This document shows, in pieces, positions 11,335 through 21,310 of a stretch of DNA of 64,000 nt. The translations under genes were made by a program, and so were the position numbers. Source of the stretch: Populus alba (Eukaryota; Streptophyta; Magnoliopsida; Malpighiales; Salicaceae); contig NC_133301.1 in NCBI RefSeq assembly GCF_005239225.2, forward strand, positions 9,114,318 to 9,178,317, written 5' to 3'. Below the pieces are notes generated by a model, which searched no databases, was not told where the DNA came from, and saw only the letters and a list, made by a program, of their open reading frames with translations. Within the stretch, counting starts at the first letter, position 1, and the number at the start of each line of letters is the position of its first letter.

Positions 11335-12978
11335 AGTAAGTTTTAATTTGATATATGAAAAACTTACATTTATGTTTTTTATTGTTTGTTATATGTTGCA
11401 GCAATTAAATGTTGTTGTGTTTAATAGGTTTTGGTAATTATTGCATGCTTTCCATATTTCATGATTTTTTAATGTTTTGTATTCCAATTAGCTGTTAACA
11501 TATTGTATTTTACCTGTTTTTTCACAGTTACCAGTCCACAAAAGGGTGAGGATGATGAGGAGTTCTTGCGGCTGTAGAATTGCATAATGGTTGATGCAAA
11601 CGGTTATGAATTTGCTGTTTATTTCAGGTTTATTACCTTGTAACGTTTCATATTTATGGATTTTGCCTTTGTATTTGTATTTGTTGCCTAATTAGTTATG
11701 TTTGAGATGATTTCAACACTTATTTTCTTCAGGCTGCTTTCTCAGCCTTGTATTTCAGATTTTCACCTAACGAATTGCATGTTTGTATACTGCATTGAAT
11801 GGATGATTGGCTGAGATTATGTTGACTTGAATGGCTGCTGATTGGGTGAATTTATGTTGACTGGAATAGCAGCTACTGCTGTGAATTATTGTGAAGTTAC
11901 TTACATGTTTGATAGTGGGTTGAATGGGAGTTGCTGGGTTGAATGGTTGGTAATTGTACAATTTCTAGGTTGCTGATGTGTATGGCAGTAAATACAGCTT
12001 GTTTGTGCTGTGTGTGTGTTTGTATTTAAGAAGCAGTAAGTTTGCAAAGAGGTGTGATTGGCTGGGCTTAAAATTTATGACCCTTCCCACGGAAGTGAGG
12101 GCTATAATTACAGGTTTTTTTTTATGTTTGTATACTGCAACTTGAAGTTCATTGCCATTACAAGGTTAGTTGATTTTAGGGATGCTTTTTAGGTCATAAA
12201 GCTTTCAATTGCTGTTTTGTTACCGAAGTTGCACCTATAAATGCTGTTAGGGCTACTGTTATTGTGTATTTAAGAAGTGAATGCATGTTTTTTTTTTGTA
12301 TTTATATTGCAACTTGAAGTTCATTGCCATTACAAGGTTAGTTGATTTTAGGGATGCTTTTTTGGTCATAAAGATTTATATTGTTGTTTTGTTACCGAAA
12401 TTGCACCCATAAATGTTGTTAGGGCTGCTGTTATTGTGTATTTAAGAAGTGAATGTATGTTTTTTTTTTTTTGTATTTATATATCTATCCCATCTCGGAA
12501 CTTAGTTTTTTTAAAAAACCTTAAGTGGATGACACCAATTAATTTAAAGCATGCCAACGTATGAACATTGTTTTGTGCTGTTGCATGTATGTTTTTGTTG
12601 TATAATATTTAATGCGAAACTTCTAAGTAAAATTTTTTTGTTTCGTCGGGTTCGTTTGAAATTATATATTTTTTTCGTAAGTTAATGACGCTGTAAATAC
12701 GTTCCCTTATCTTCGATTCCTAAAATATATGTGTTCGGGGATAAGTTAATGTCACCAGTACTGTTTTAGATATTGCAAACAAATTACACAGACAAAACTT
12801 TCATGTTACCGTAACGTTGCAGGTTGAAAATTGCAATTATTGTTGTGTTGAAAAATATTGCATGTGTTAAGAACGGCATGAGCGACACATATTTTAAAAA
12901 CAAATCGTTCAATGAACATGTCTTTTTGTACCAATACTATGCAGGTTGGAAATTGATATTAAATTTACATGCAAAGAT
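11335..12978 (+). other. Region between Harbinger ORF1 and ORF2
   Basis: Non-coding spacer containing a low-complexity patch at 11800-11970 (GTTGACTTGAATGG / GTTGACTGGAATAG) and the tandem duplication at 12125-12470. It ends in a splice-acceptor-like GCAG at 12941-12944, shortly before the transposase ATG, so the transposase transcript may have a spliced leader. Confidence 0.6.
12125..12470 (+). repeat. Two-copy tandem duplication, period 172 bp
   Basis: CTTGAAGTTCATTGCCATTA occurs at 12141 and again at 12313. The match continues through GGTTAGTTGATTTTAGGGAT, TTTTGTTACCGAA and TTATTGTGTATTTAAGAAGT, to T-runs that end each copy. The copies differ at scattered bases, so the duplication is not brand new. 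Confidence 0.85.
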
Positions 12979-14551
12979 ATGGACGCGAATTGGTTTGATG
13001 CGCTTTTTGATGAGCATTATGAAAATGTTATGAATAATGTTGGTCGAGATGTTTCTGATAGGTTTGCTGGTACAAGTTTTGTAAGTGGTTTTGGAGGTAG
13101 TTTTGGTGATCATTATGTAAACTATAATAGTGAGGCTCAGCACAACGACCTAAATCAACAGGATGACGATGCCGTTGGAGATTTATTTTGGCAAAGAGAG
13201 TGTGATCTCAAAAAATTAGTCATATGCACGGCTGGAGCACTGGTGATGTATTACAATACGTATATTTATAAAAAGCCATGTATCGATTCATACAACACTG
13301 GCATGCGCTGGTTGATTGAAATTTTAAATGGCCATTGGATTCGTTGTGTGAACATGTTTCATATGGATGCTGAGACATTGAAGAGTTTGGCTTTTGAGTT
13401 GGAAACGATGTACGGGTTGAAACCGTCTAGACATATGAGTGTTATTGAGAAAGTAGACATGTTTCTCTACACTTTAGCTCTCGGTGTGTCGAATAAGGAA
13501 GTGCAAGAGCGTTTTCAGCATTCAGGTGAAACTGTTTCTAGAAATTTCAACGAGGTTCTTCGTTCTGTGTGCTTGATAGCAGTTGATTTAATCAGACCAG
13601 TAGATCCAGAATTCACGACAACACCATTGGAAATTGAAATGAATCCCAGATACATGCCCTATTTCAAGGTAAGCAATACTTAGTACAAGCTGTTAAATAT
13701 TTCAAAAGGTTACAATGAAATATTTACGTGCAATTAAATTGATTCGGCAAAAATATTTTTTTGTATGTAGAATTGTATTGGAGCGATTGATGGAACACAT
13801 GTATGTGCATGTGTTTCACAAGAAAATCAAATACCTTTTATTGGTAGAAAAGGTATACCGACGCAAAATATAATGGCAGCCTGTAGCTTTGACATGCAAT
13901 TTACATTTGTTTGGGCTGGGTGGGAAGGTAGTGCTCACGATACAAGAATTTTTTATGAGGCGATTGGAAATACAAACATACAATTTCCACGGCCACCAGA
14001 AGGTATATATAAAAAAAGTTGTGCTTGTTGTTCAGTTGGTCTTATTTGTGTTAATATGAAGTATTTTGTAAGCATTAATCAATTCTAGCATTTATGCAGG
14101 GAAGTATTATCTTGTTGATTCGGGATATCCAAATGAGTACAGTTACTTGGGTCCATATAGAGGGGAAAGATATCATCTTCCAGAATTTCATCGACGAGGA
14201 CAACCACGGAGTCGGGAGGAACTATTTAACCGAGTACATTCATCATTACGATGTGTAATCGAAATTACATTTGGAGTTTGGAAGAAAAGATGGCGAATCT
14301 TGCAGACCATGCCTGAGTTTCCATACAAATCACAGGTTAAAATTGTTGTCGCATCAATGGTACTACACAACTATATTCGACGGAAGTCGGGCCAAGATGT
14401 TGCATTCAACAATTTTGATAGCCATCCTGATTTCGTTCCTGAAGATACTTTTCCCGATGTCGCTCCACAATCACAAACAAGTGGACACCAGAGGGCGTCA
14501 CGTATGGATTATATTCGTGATGGCATTGCAAATAGTTTGATGGGACAATAA
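12979..14551 (+). CDS. PIF/Harbinger DDE transposase (HARBI1-like), intact
   Basis: Three exons join in phase: 12979-13668, 13771-14002 and 14100-14551, giving 457 residues and no internal stop. All introns are GT-AG. Residues about 1-60 are acidic; 130-230 form the helix-turn-helix-like N-terminal part (KVDMFLYTLALGVSNKEVQERF, followed by HSGETVSRNFNEVL). The catalytic DDE_Tnp_4 core follows: GAIDGTHV (D237), GSAHDTRIF (D287), YLVDSGYPN (D314) and VIEITFGVWKKRW (E362). These are the acidic positions conserved in the family. The protein would cut and join element ends in the nucleus, working with an ORF1 Myb/SANT protein. The ATG at 12979 was chosen because the frame upstream has only a TTG and a splice acceptor at 12944. 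It could instead be annotated as a HARBI1-like nuclease, but its place inside TTA-flanked ends shows it is the transposase. Confidence 0.9.
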
Positions 14552-14870
14552 TATTTAATTGTAATAACAAAGCACGCTTTTATTATTGCCGGTATTTATG
14601 TGGAAAAAATGTTTTATTTCCTCTTAACACAATGAGTTATTTTATTAATGTCCATTTTATTTTATTTTATTTTATTTAGTCATTTTTGGTACAAAAGCAA
14701 CCGCAACCACAGTTTTAACCAAACATGTTTTTTACCACAATAAAGTCAAACCACACTTTTAACCAAACACTCAAATATTGTAAACAAACCACAAGAAAAA
14801 TGATTTTTCAAAAAAGTGCTTTTTTTCAACCGCAACCACAACAACTACAACAAAAACAAACACACTCTTA

Positions 14871-15699
14871 GAATTTATTCAATTCTTCGAATCTTAAATA
14901 GTAAAAAGTTTTTTGAATCTTTTTCTTTCTTCCTTGCTTTGGTGACTGTGCAACCCCTTTCCTTGATTATTTTGCTTCTCTTTCCTTCTTAGGTATGCTT
15001 ATATGTTTTCCTCTTTCCTCCATAAATGATTTATGATAAATCCCTTTATGTTCTCTTGGTTTCTCTAAGGCTTTTGGTGAGAAAATTGAAAATTTCCTTT
15101 CTTCTCCTTTTGTTTGCAACTACTGGCTTGAAGAGAAGAAAATCCCCCTTTTTTTTATACTCTTTTATAGAGAAATTTACCCTTTACCCCTCCTTAAATA
15201 TAATATAAATTTTCCCTTGTATGTCTTTCCAATTTCACTTTTGATATAAAATTTTAATTTTTCTAAATCTTAATTTAACCCATCTATTTTTGGGCTTGGA
15301 GTTTACATCAAATCAAAATTAAAATAAATCAATTTAGCAAAAAAAAAAAACAATTCAACTCCCATTAGCTTTTGAAACCAGTGGTTCTGACCATTAACCC
15401 GAGAATAACCCCATAAGAAGCAAGTCGTAAAAAATAACAAAGAAAAACTCTAAAAAAAGGATAAAAAATAATAACAAAACATCAGCTTAAAAAAAAAAAA
15501 AAACCAAGCAAACCTAGACATATCTCCTAAACTTGATCTAATCTCTAAAACTTGCAACATATGAAATAAAAGCAGGAAAAAAAAGTCCAAAGATCAATTT
15601 CTAATAAATCAAACGAGAACATGATAACTCTATAGAAATCAAAATGAAAAGAAAAAAAATGAAGCTCATTTCATAACAAATAAAATTTTGATGGAAAGA

Positions 15700-15756
<57 letters not shown>

Positions 15757-16471
15757 TAATTTAGAAAAAGGTTGAAAAATGTCAATCCGTGCCCACCCAA
15801 ATCAAGATGCAAATTCTCTAACCTAGTTGTGATACAGGGTAACTATGTTTGAAAAAAAACTAAATAAAATCATAAAGCTCAATCTTCGAACAACCCAATT
15901 TTGAAGGAAGAAAACCAAAAAAGAAATTTAATTAAGAAAATCAATGAAAATAAATTGAAGTCAACTCGGGTTAACCCGCTAACTCTACAATCATATGCCT
16001 ATGATTATAATAACCTAATTGAAAGAAAAGAAAAAGGAAAAAAAAAAAAAGACACAAAAACCAATTTCAACACACCAAATGTTGAATGATGAAATTTAAA
16101 TAAATTAATTTTAAAAAAACAAAAAAATCAACCTACATTAACCTTTAAAACCAGTGATTCTGGTCATGAACCTGAAACTAATTTTATAGAAGGCAAACCA
16201 TTAAAAATAGCAAAACAAAACTAAAAAAAAAGGTATAATAATAAAACAACAACAACTTATGCAAACCTTTTAAACCTATTTTTCTTGTTATTATCAATTT
16301 CAATTAGAGGAGATTTGGTAACCTAAACTACCTTATTTGTTTTTTGTTTTGTTTTTTATGAGTAGGGATTTTGCTTTGTTATTTTTTCATGTCTGTCTTC
16401 TATGAATTTATCTTAATCTCATTACTCAAGTCACTAGATTTGAATATTAGTTTGATTTAAGTTCAGTCATG

Positions 16472-16502
<31 letters not shown>

Positions 16503-17050
16503 TTTTATCATTTTACATTGGGTTTTTATTATGGTTTTTTGTGTGAGGTTATCCTAATTTCATATCCCGAGTAGCGAGTTATTCAATTTAACTTGGGTTT
16601 GATTTGAGCTTTTTTTCTCAATATTTTTTTTAAATTGATTTTTTTTATTTTTATCATTTGACATAATTAAATTATTAGCCCTAAAGCTTTGTGATTTTTT
16701 CACTTTCCTTTCTTTGGGGTGATTCCAAGCTCGGATTAATCAAGTTAATATTGATAGACTCAAGGTTTTTTTTTCCCAGTATTATTTATTTAACTCTTTT
16801 TTTTTCTGTCTTTTTTTTATCTAATTTTTTTTTTAACTCAATCTCATTTAACATATAATAAGTTACTCAAGTTAATTCGGATTTACTTAATATTTTTTTA
16901 AATCAAGAGTTTTGTAGGTTTTTTATAATATGATTCCAACTTCATATTTCATATGGCAAATTAATTAAATTATCAATCGTTGATTCTGATTCTGATTACT
17001 TGAACATCAATATCTGATCCGATCATGAGACACCTATCCAGCAGTACATC
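14871..17050. repeat. Degenerate A/T-rich repeats, two orientations
   Basis: From 15360 to 16250 the plus strand repeats blocks such as CGAGAATAACCCCATAAGAA, CAAGCAAACCTAGACATAT and AATCATAAAGCTCAATC, amid A-runs. From 16320 to 16990 the same kind of text appears in reverse complement (GAGGTTATCCTAATTTCATA, CAAGCTCGGATTAATCAAGT). The two halves form a loose inverted pair. T27 lies at 16472-16498. Frames at 15026 and 15901 are low complexity and not believed. No gene is seen between the Harbinger element and the HMA gene. Confidence 0.55.
15702..15756 (+). repeat. (AAT)n microsatellite, about 18 units
   Basis: An uninterrupted run of ATAATAATA text inside the degenerate repeat. It is long enough to be length-polymorphic. 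Confidence 0.95.
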
Positions 17051-17270
17051 AAAAAGAGAACAGCTTCAGAGTTCAAATGTATATTACAGTTTCCTCTCTC
17101 AACTGAAGAGAACAAGACAATAGATGGAAGCTTGACATGTGTATGAACTTATAGTACATAAAACGAGATCTTAATTAAAAATATATATTACTGAAAAAGA
17201 GCTGTGCTCCTTCGTATTTTTCAGGCCTCTGTGAGTATGGTAGAAAAGGGACCAAAACGTTACGCATCAA

Positions 17271-18304
17271 TCATGAGGATGGAGAATTCCAGAGCTCAGC
17301 ATTTTTTACCCTTGAGACACTCTCCAGCACTTCAAAGGGAATTATGTCTCCAATAACAACTACCATCTTGCTTTCCAGGTCTACTTTGTATGAGCTCACT
17401 CCTGTGCAACAAGAGAGAGGCAATGAAATAAACTCAAGATTTACTCCAGTTCTGCTGTGTCTGTCATGGCATATATAGGGAAAATTCAACTCACCTGTTG
17501 CTTATAAGGGTACTGGTAGAGGTATTTTGTTATAAAATAATTTTTTAGCAATTAAAATAGGGATTATGAAGACAATCCAAAAGAAATAACGAAGCAGAAA
17601 ATATGGAAAAAATGTATATATTATTAAACCAACTTTTGTGAATTAAAAGACTATCTAAACCACAATCTTGACTGGATCTTACTTTCAAGCAGGTCATTCA
17701 AGTTGCTATTAATGTATTTATAAGAAATTAATTGTTATTTTTTAGGATTTGAGTCTTTCCTGTTGTTAGACAGCTTAATCTGCAAGTCGGTGATTAGAAA
17801 TCATATCCTTGCAGAAGAGCTGGTCCTGAAATAATTATTTGACGTACCTTCCATCTTTGAAACATGTTTCTCAACTTTCCTTGCACAGCCATTGCAGTGC
17901 ATGGACACCCTTAGCACTACCATCTGCATCATCCATGGGACAAAGCTAGTTAATATATATGTCACCAAGCTATTTATCTACTGTTCTTAATTGAAGCCAG
18001 TGTGAAGTTTTTTTTTTTTTTTCCTTCTTCTGATGTATAAAAAAGGAAACGTGAACACGGTAGAGATCAACGAGATAGGAACTTAGTTAATTACCTTGGG
18101 CTTCAGTTGAAAGGCCAATGTTTGGTTATCAGCAACAACATCTTTCAACCTCATCAACCTGCCCTTGTCACTAGGTATCAACGGTTTTTTCTCAAAGTCA
18201 TCGTCTTGACAATCCAATGAATTGATGCAGAAACAAGAGCAACTTGAGCCTGGAGTAGCAAAACAAAGGCAGTCCAACACCTTGCCAAGACTGAGCTTGC
18301 CCAT
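17271..18304 (-). CDS. Heavy-metal-associated (HMA) domain protein
   Basis: Three exons on the minus strand, 18304-18095, 17923-17848 and 17401-17271, join in phase to a 138-residue protein. Residues 1-32 (MGKLSLGKVLDCLCF...) carry six cysteines (C12, C14, C22, C24, C26, C32). Residues 50-70 hold a conserved linker (MRLKDVVADNQTLAFQLKPK). Residues 71-131 are an HMA fold with the metal site M78-H-C80-N-G-C83 and a VDLESKMVVVIGD strand. HMA proteins bind Cu, Zn or similar soft ions in the cytosol, and this subgroup resembles ATX1/HPP-type plant proteins. The end (ELWNSPSS) lacks a CaaX box, so it is an HPP rather than an isoprenylated HIPP. All introns are GT-AG. A TAG acceptor sits 19 bases before the ATG, suggesting a 5' UTR intron. 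The substrate metal and partners cannot be told from sequence. Confidence 0.9.
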
Positions 18305-19226
18305 GTCTGCCAAAGCTTCTCCTCTACAAAAAATAAATATAAAGTACGTAATCTGACCCACCCTATTCACGCAGGCCACGGCATACCCACATGACCATCT
18401 ACTGAGACTCTGAAAGACAATCCGTGGCAAACTAGCTAGCTAATGTGCATTTGACATTAAGATAAAAAGATAAAGAAAAGAAAAAAATGGAAATAAAGAG
18501 AGAAGAGGAGACAGAGGTAAGTTTTTATTGGAGAGGCCAAAAGCTGAATATAGAAGTGTTGAAGATGACAATAACCTATTTTTCGTAGAGATCAATGGTA
18601 AGCAAAGCAAAATCCAGCAATGGATTCAATATATAATCCAAGAAAGGCACTCTCGTAGTTCTAATTACTCAGCCAGCTAGATTTTACGATCATGTGATGC
18701 ACCATAAGACAGGACAACCCTAGATTCTAAAAGGGGTTTGAGAGGAGCGAATTTCATGTGAGATTAGCAAAGGAGCACAAAAGAGAGTAGACAGGTCTTT
18801 TGCACAGTTCCAGAGAAGAAAGAAGAAACCCAACATACAAAAAGGAAGTGAAGAGGCCTCGTTCATATGACCAAGAGCTGTAGAAAGTAGTAAACAATGG
18901 TCACAGGCACCAAGACTGGAAGTAGATGTGTATATCAACATCAAATTAATTTCTTTATCATGCATGGTCATAAGTAAAATATACATTATTTTAAAGATAA
19001 AATAAACAAGAGATCAAGACTCGAGAGTTTACAATATATGTACCACTCGAATTTTCATGAATAACTCTGATTGCATGAATTACGCGATTAGACTTTATAT
19101 ACTATGAGTAATTGTTGCATTTATTTTGGTCAATGTTCCCAAACACTTATTATAAATAATTTATATCGAGATTGATGAAGGAAATTAATCTCTACATGCT
19201 TAATGTTTGACAATATATATAGCTCT
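18305..19226 (-). promoter_or_regulatory. 5' leader and promoter side of the HMA gene
   Basis: Upstream of the HMA ATG a likely 5' UTR intron ends at TTTTTTGTAG (about 18324-18333 on minus). Purine-rich DNA at 18430-18560 (minus-strand pyrimidines) may hold the leader exon. No TATA box stood out clearly. The minus frame at 18720-18986 has no recognisable product. Confidence 0.35.
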
Positions 19227-19451
19227 TTAACTCGGCCGATAGGCTTTAGCTCGAGGGGCCGGAGCAGTCAATATTTCTCCTCCTAATGGTGCGCATAGAG
19301 TATTATTTCCAAGACACGAACAAGAGTCGAAGCTGTTGACACCTTGTCTTGGCCTCCCGACAGCCGGCTGTGAATTATTGGTGCCCATGAGCTCAGAATG
19401 GTACTGTGGAATTATTGGATGATAGAAAAATGTTTCTGCTGGATAGATCAT
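19227..19451 (-). CDS. Hypothetical short reading frame, GC-richer
   Basis: 74 codons from an ATG at 19451 to a stop at 19227. The frame stays open further upstream to about 19480 (TSHGRTCRAYAP precedes the M). The product is rich in proline and alanine near the end (EILTAPAPRAKAYRPS) and has SFDSCSCLGNNTLCAPLGG in the middle. I do not recognise it. Composition is much less AT-rich than its neighbours. It could be the last exon of an unseen gene, a captured gene fragment or chance. There is no splice evidence for other exons. Confidence 0.25.
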   Translation of the reverse strand: MIYPAETFFYHPIIPQYHSELMGTNNSQPAVGRPRQGVNSFDSCSCLGNNTLCAPLGGEILTAPAPRAKAYRPS

Positions 19452-19546
19452 TGGGGCATACGCTCTACAGGTTCGTCCATGTGATGTTGGGTGATTTTAA
19501 TAAAGGAGGCTAGTTTTGAAAGAGATTCGACTGAGTTCATACTGGG

Positions 19547-19563
19547 CACGTGTTGATCACGTG
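19547..19563. promoter_or_regulatory. Pair of perfect G-boxes 11 bp apart
   Basis: CACGTG occurs at 19547-19552 and again at 19558-19563, separated by TTGAT. Each is the palindromic core bound by plant bZIP and bHLH factors (ABF, HY5, PIF, MYC classes). Centres are 11 bp apart, so both would face the same side of the helix. The site lies 96 bp upstream of the minus-strand frame at 19451 and 1.2 kb upstream of the HMA ATG; the target gene is unclear. Confidence 0.5.
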
Positions 19564-20628
19564 ACCTTTGCAATCAAGGAAAAGGATGGCCTAACCAAGA
19601 GCTTCATGGGGGAGCTTTCGAGAAAAGCATGAAGATCCCAGCGAAAATGGAGAAGGCGTGTCCCTAGTGTGGCTGGATCAGGGCCCCTCAATGGTGTCCT
19701 TGGCGTCTAACTGTAGTGGCCACATCACGGTGTAGTAGTGCAGATAGCATTAGATTCCCTATTTCTGTATATTTTAGGATGATGATGAGCACTATCGTCT
19801 TTAGTCCTCTTGTCTTGACAGGGGAAACTGATCACTTAGTTGTTATTCTAGAAGATAAAGACAACAGCCTCTACTTTCAGTCTCAATTATCTACTTGCAT
19901 GATTAACTTTCTTTCCCAACCATTCATAGATAAATATATCATGAATTTATCTCTATGAGCTATGCTATCTAATGCAAAAGGTCAAAAACTAAAGAAGACT
20001 CCAAGAAATCAAAATATACTAATTATAAAGGCTAACACTCAACATTCAAATGTTGATATTTCTAAATCATTATAATGGGATCATGTCCCTCGATAGAATT
20101 AATTAATGCATCTTATCATCAATATTATTCTATATATATAGATTTGATATAAGTAATCAATGATCATTCATAAATATATCGAGATTCCTCCAAAAGGTTG
20201 CGGAAGATGAATTATTGTAATGTAATTCAGGGTTTTCTTAATTACACTATCTAATCCGAGAATTATTAGTGCGGACAATATTAGATGTCCATGTATAAGG
20301 TATAAGAATGAAAAGGAGAATATCTCACCAACTCACACAACAAGGTGCGACACATAAGTTTTGTTAATTTGAATTACGTGCCTTGCATGTCTGGTTATGA
20401 CTTTATTTATACTGACTCTAGACTGAAATAAACCCTAATGAACTTCTTATGTGGAATTATATGAGGCTCACTTATAATTAACCCCAAATATAACCTAAAA
20501 AATAAAGAAATAAGAATAAAATAAAGTATGATATTGTTGCCACATATAATAGAGAAAATAAAAGCTAAATAATCTGATTTCCTTAGTTTATAAGCTGTTA
20601 TAGGTGAACAACCTTCCATACATATATA
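19564..20628. other. Intergenic, nothing identified
   Basis: The 19600-19740 part is GC-richer (GTGTCCCTAGTGTGGCTGG) but has no matching protein. The plus frame at 19716-19958 is not recognisable. After 19960 the DNA is ordinary AT-rich spacer. Confidence 0.4.
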
Positions 20629-20839
20629 GAGCGTGTTTGGCAGTGTGGTAGCGGTTGCTTTTCAAATAGCTTTTCGTGCCGAAAAGCATGCAAATGATGT
20701 TTTTTCATTTTTTAAAAATCATTTTTGACATCAGCACATCAAAACGATCCAGAAAGTACAACCGTCACTCAATTTTAGCAAAAAAAAAAAATTTGAATTT
20801 TTACAAAACGCCGGTTTGGCAGCAATGCCAAACGGGCTC
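20629..20839. mobile_element. Tourist-like MITE, well-kept ends
   Basis: This is a 211-bp element with terminal inverted repeats GAGCGTGTTTGGCA (left) and GAGCCCGTTTGGCA (right, reverse complement), 12 of 14 identical. ATA flanks it on both sides (20626-20628 and 20840-20842). The interior has GACATCAGCACATCAAAACG and A-runs. Its ends share GAGC..GTTTGG with the large Harbinger element (GAACCCGTTTGG / GAGTGTGTTTG), so it may be a derivative mobilised by that family. Confidence 0.8.
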
Positions 20840-21124
20840 ATAGAATAATTGCAGCCACTATAAGTCCCTTGTAGACTAGGAGAAAATCTGATTTGATTTG
20901 GATTCCTTTGTTGTCGCCTCTTTAATTCCTTAATTAACTTGTATTTCCTTGCATAACTTGGACAAATAATAAAGCCAATTCTCCTTCTATTGCTGATTTA
21001 ATTACTTTCCTTGCTTATTTAGTAGAATAAATTGCCGACTTTCTATCCTTGTAACATTAGAAAAAAAAAAAAAAAAAAGCCTAGCAAGACTGTTACGGGG
21101 TTGGACACATCAACCTTTTGATCC

Positions 21125-21310
21125 ACACAAATTAAGCTCTTCTTGGTCTTGGATTAGATGAATTAGAGGTTGTCCTTCATGTTCCCCAGGCATCCCAAGC
21201 TTGTCTAGGTCCACCTGCTATATATGTTCTGTACAAGCCCATTCAATGTCTCCTTAAGCTTTTTTGCCCTAGTTCTTGTAATTAGCCCACTTGGCACTTC
21301 CAATAGGTAT
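21125..21310 (-). pseudogene. Ty3/gypsy polyprotein fragment
   Basis: On the minus strand one frame reads GLITRTRAKKLKETLNGLVQ and then, after a 1-base shift, VDLDKLGMPGEHEG followed by QPLIHLIQDQEELNL. I associate the TRxRAKKxKExLNGLVQ motif with plant gypsy-type polyproteins next to gag. It is frameshifted and has no LTRs nearby. It is a decayed fragment in the opposite orientation to the gypsy remnant at 23.1-27.7 kb. Confidence 0.55.

Larger units (their letters stand above)
6947..14867 (+). mobile_element. PIF/Harbinger transposon, two genes, TTA duplicated
   Basis: This is a 7.9-kb element whose ends are imperfect inverted repeats: left GAACCCGTTTGGTTACGTGG, right (reverse complement) GAGTGTGTTTGTTTTTGTTG. 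TTA is present on both outer sides (6944-6946 and 14868-14870), the usual target duplication. It carries the two genes typical of plant PIF-like elements on the same strand: a Myb/SANT-like ORF1 (8526-11334, broken) and a DDE transposase (12979-14551, open). A solo LTR (8985-10701) is nested in ORF1, so the original element was about 6.2 kb. The subterminal right end is rich in AACCACA/ACCAAAC blocks. ORF1 is dead, so mobility would need ORF1 protein from elsewhere. Confidence 0.9.

Noticed and set aside
12824..12978. Extending the transposase start upstream via the TTG at 12946 or the frame at 12824
   Set aside because: A splice acceptor lies at 12944 and the first in-frame ATG is at 12979; the upstream frame is different and unrelated.
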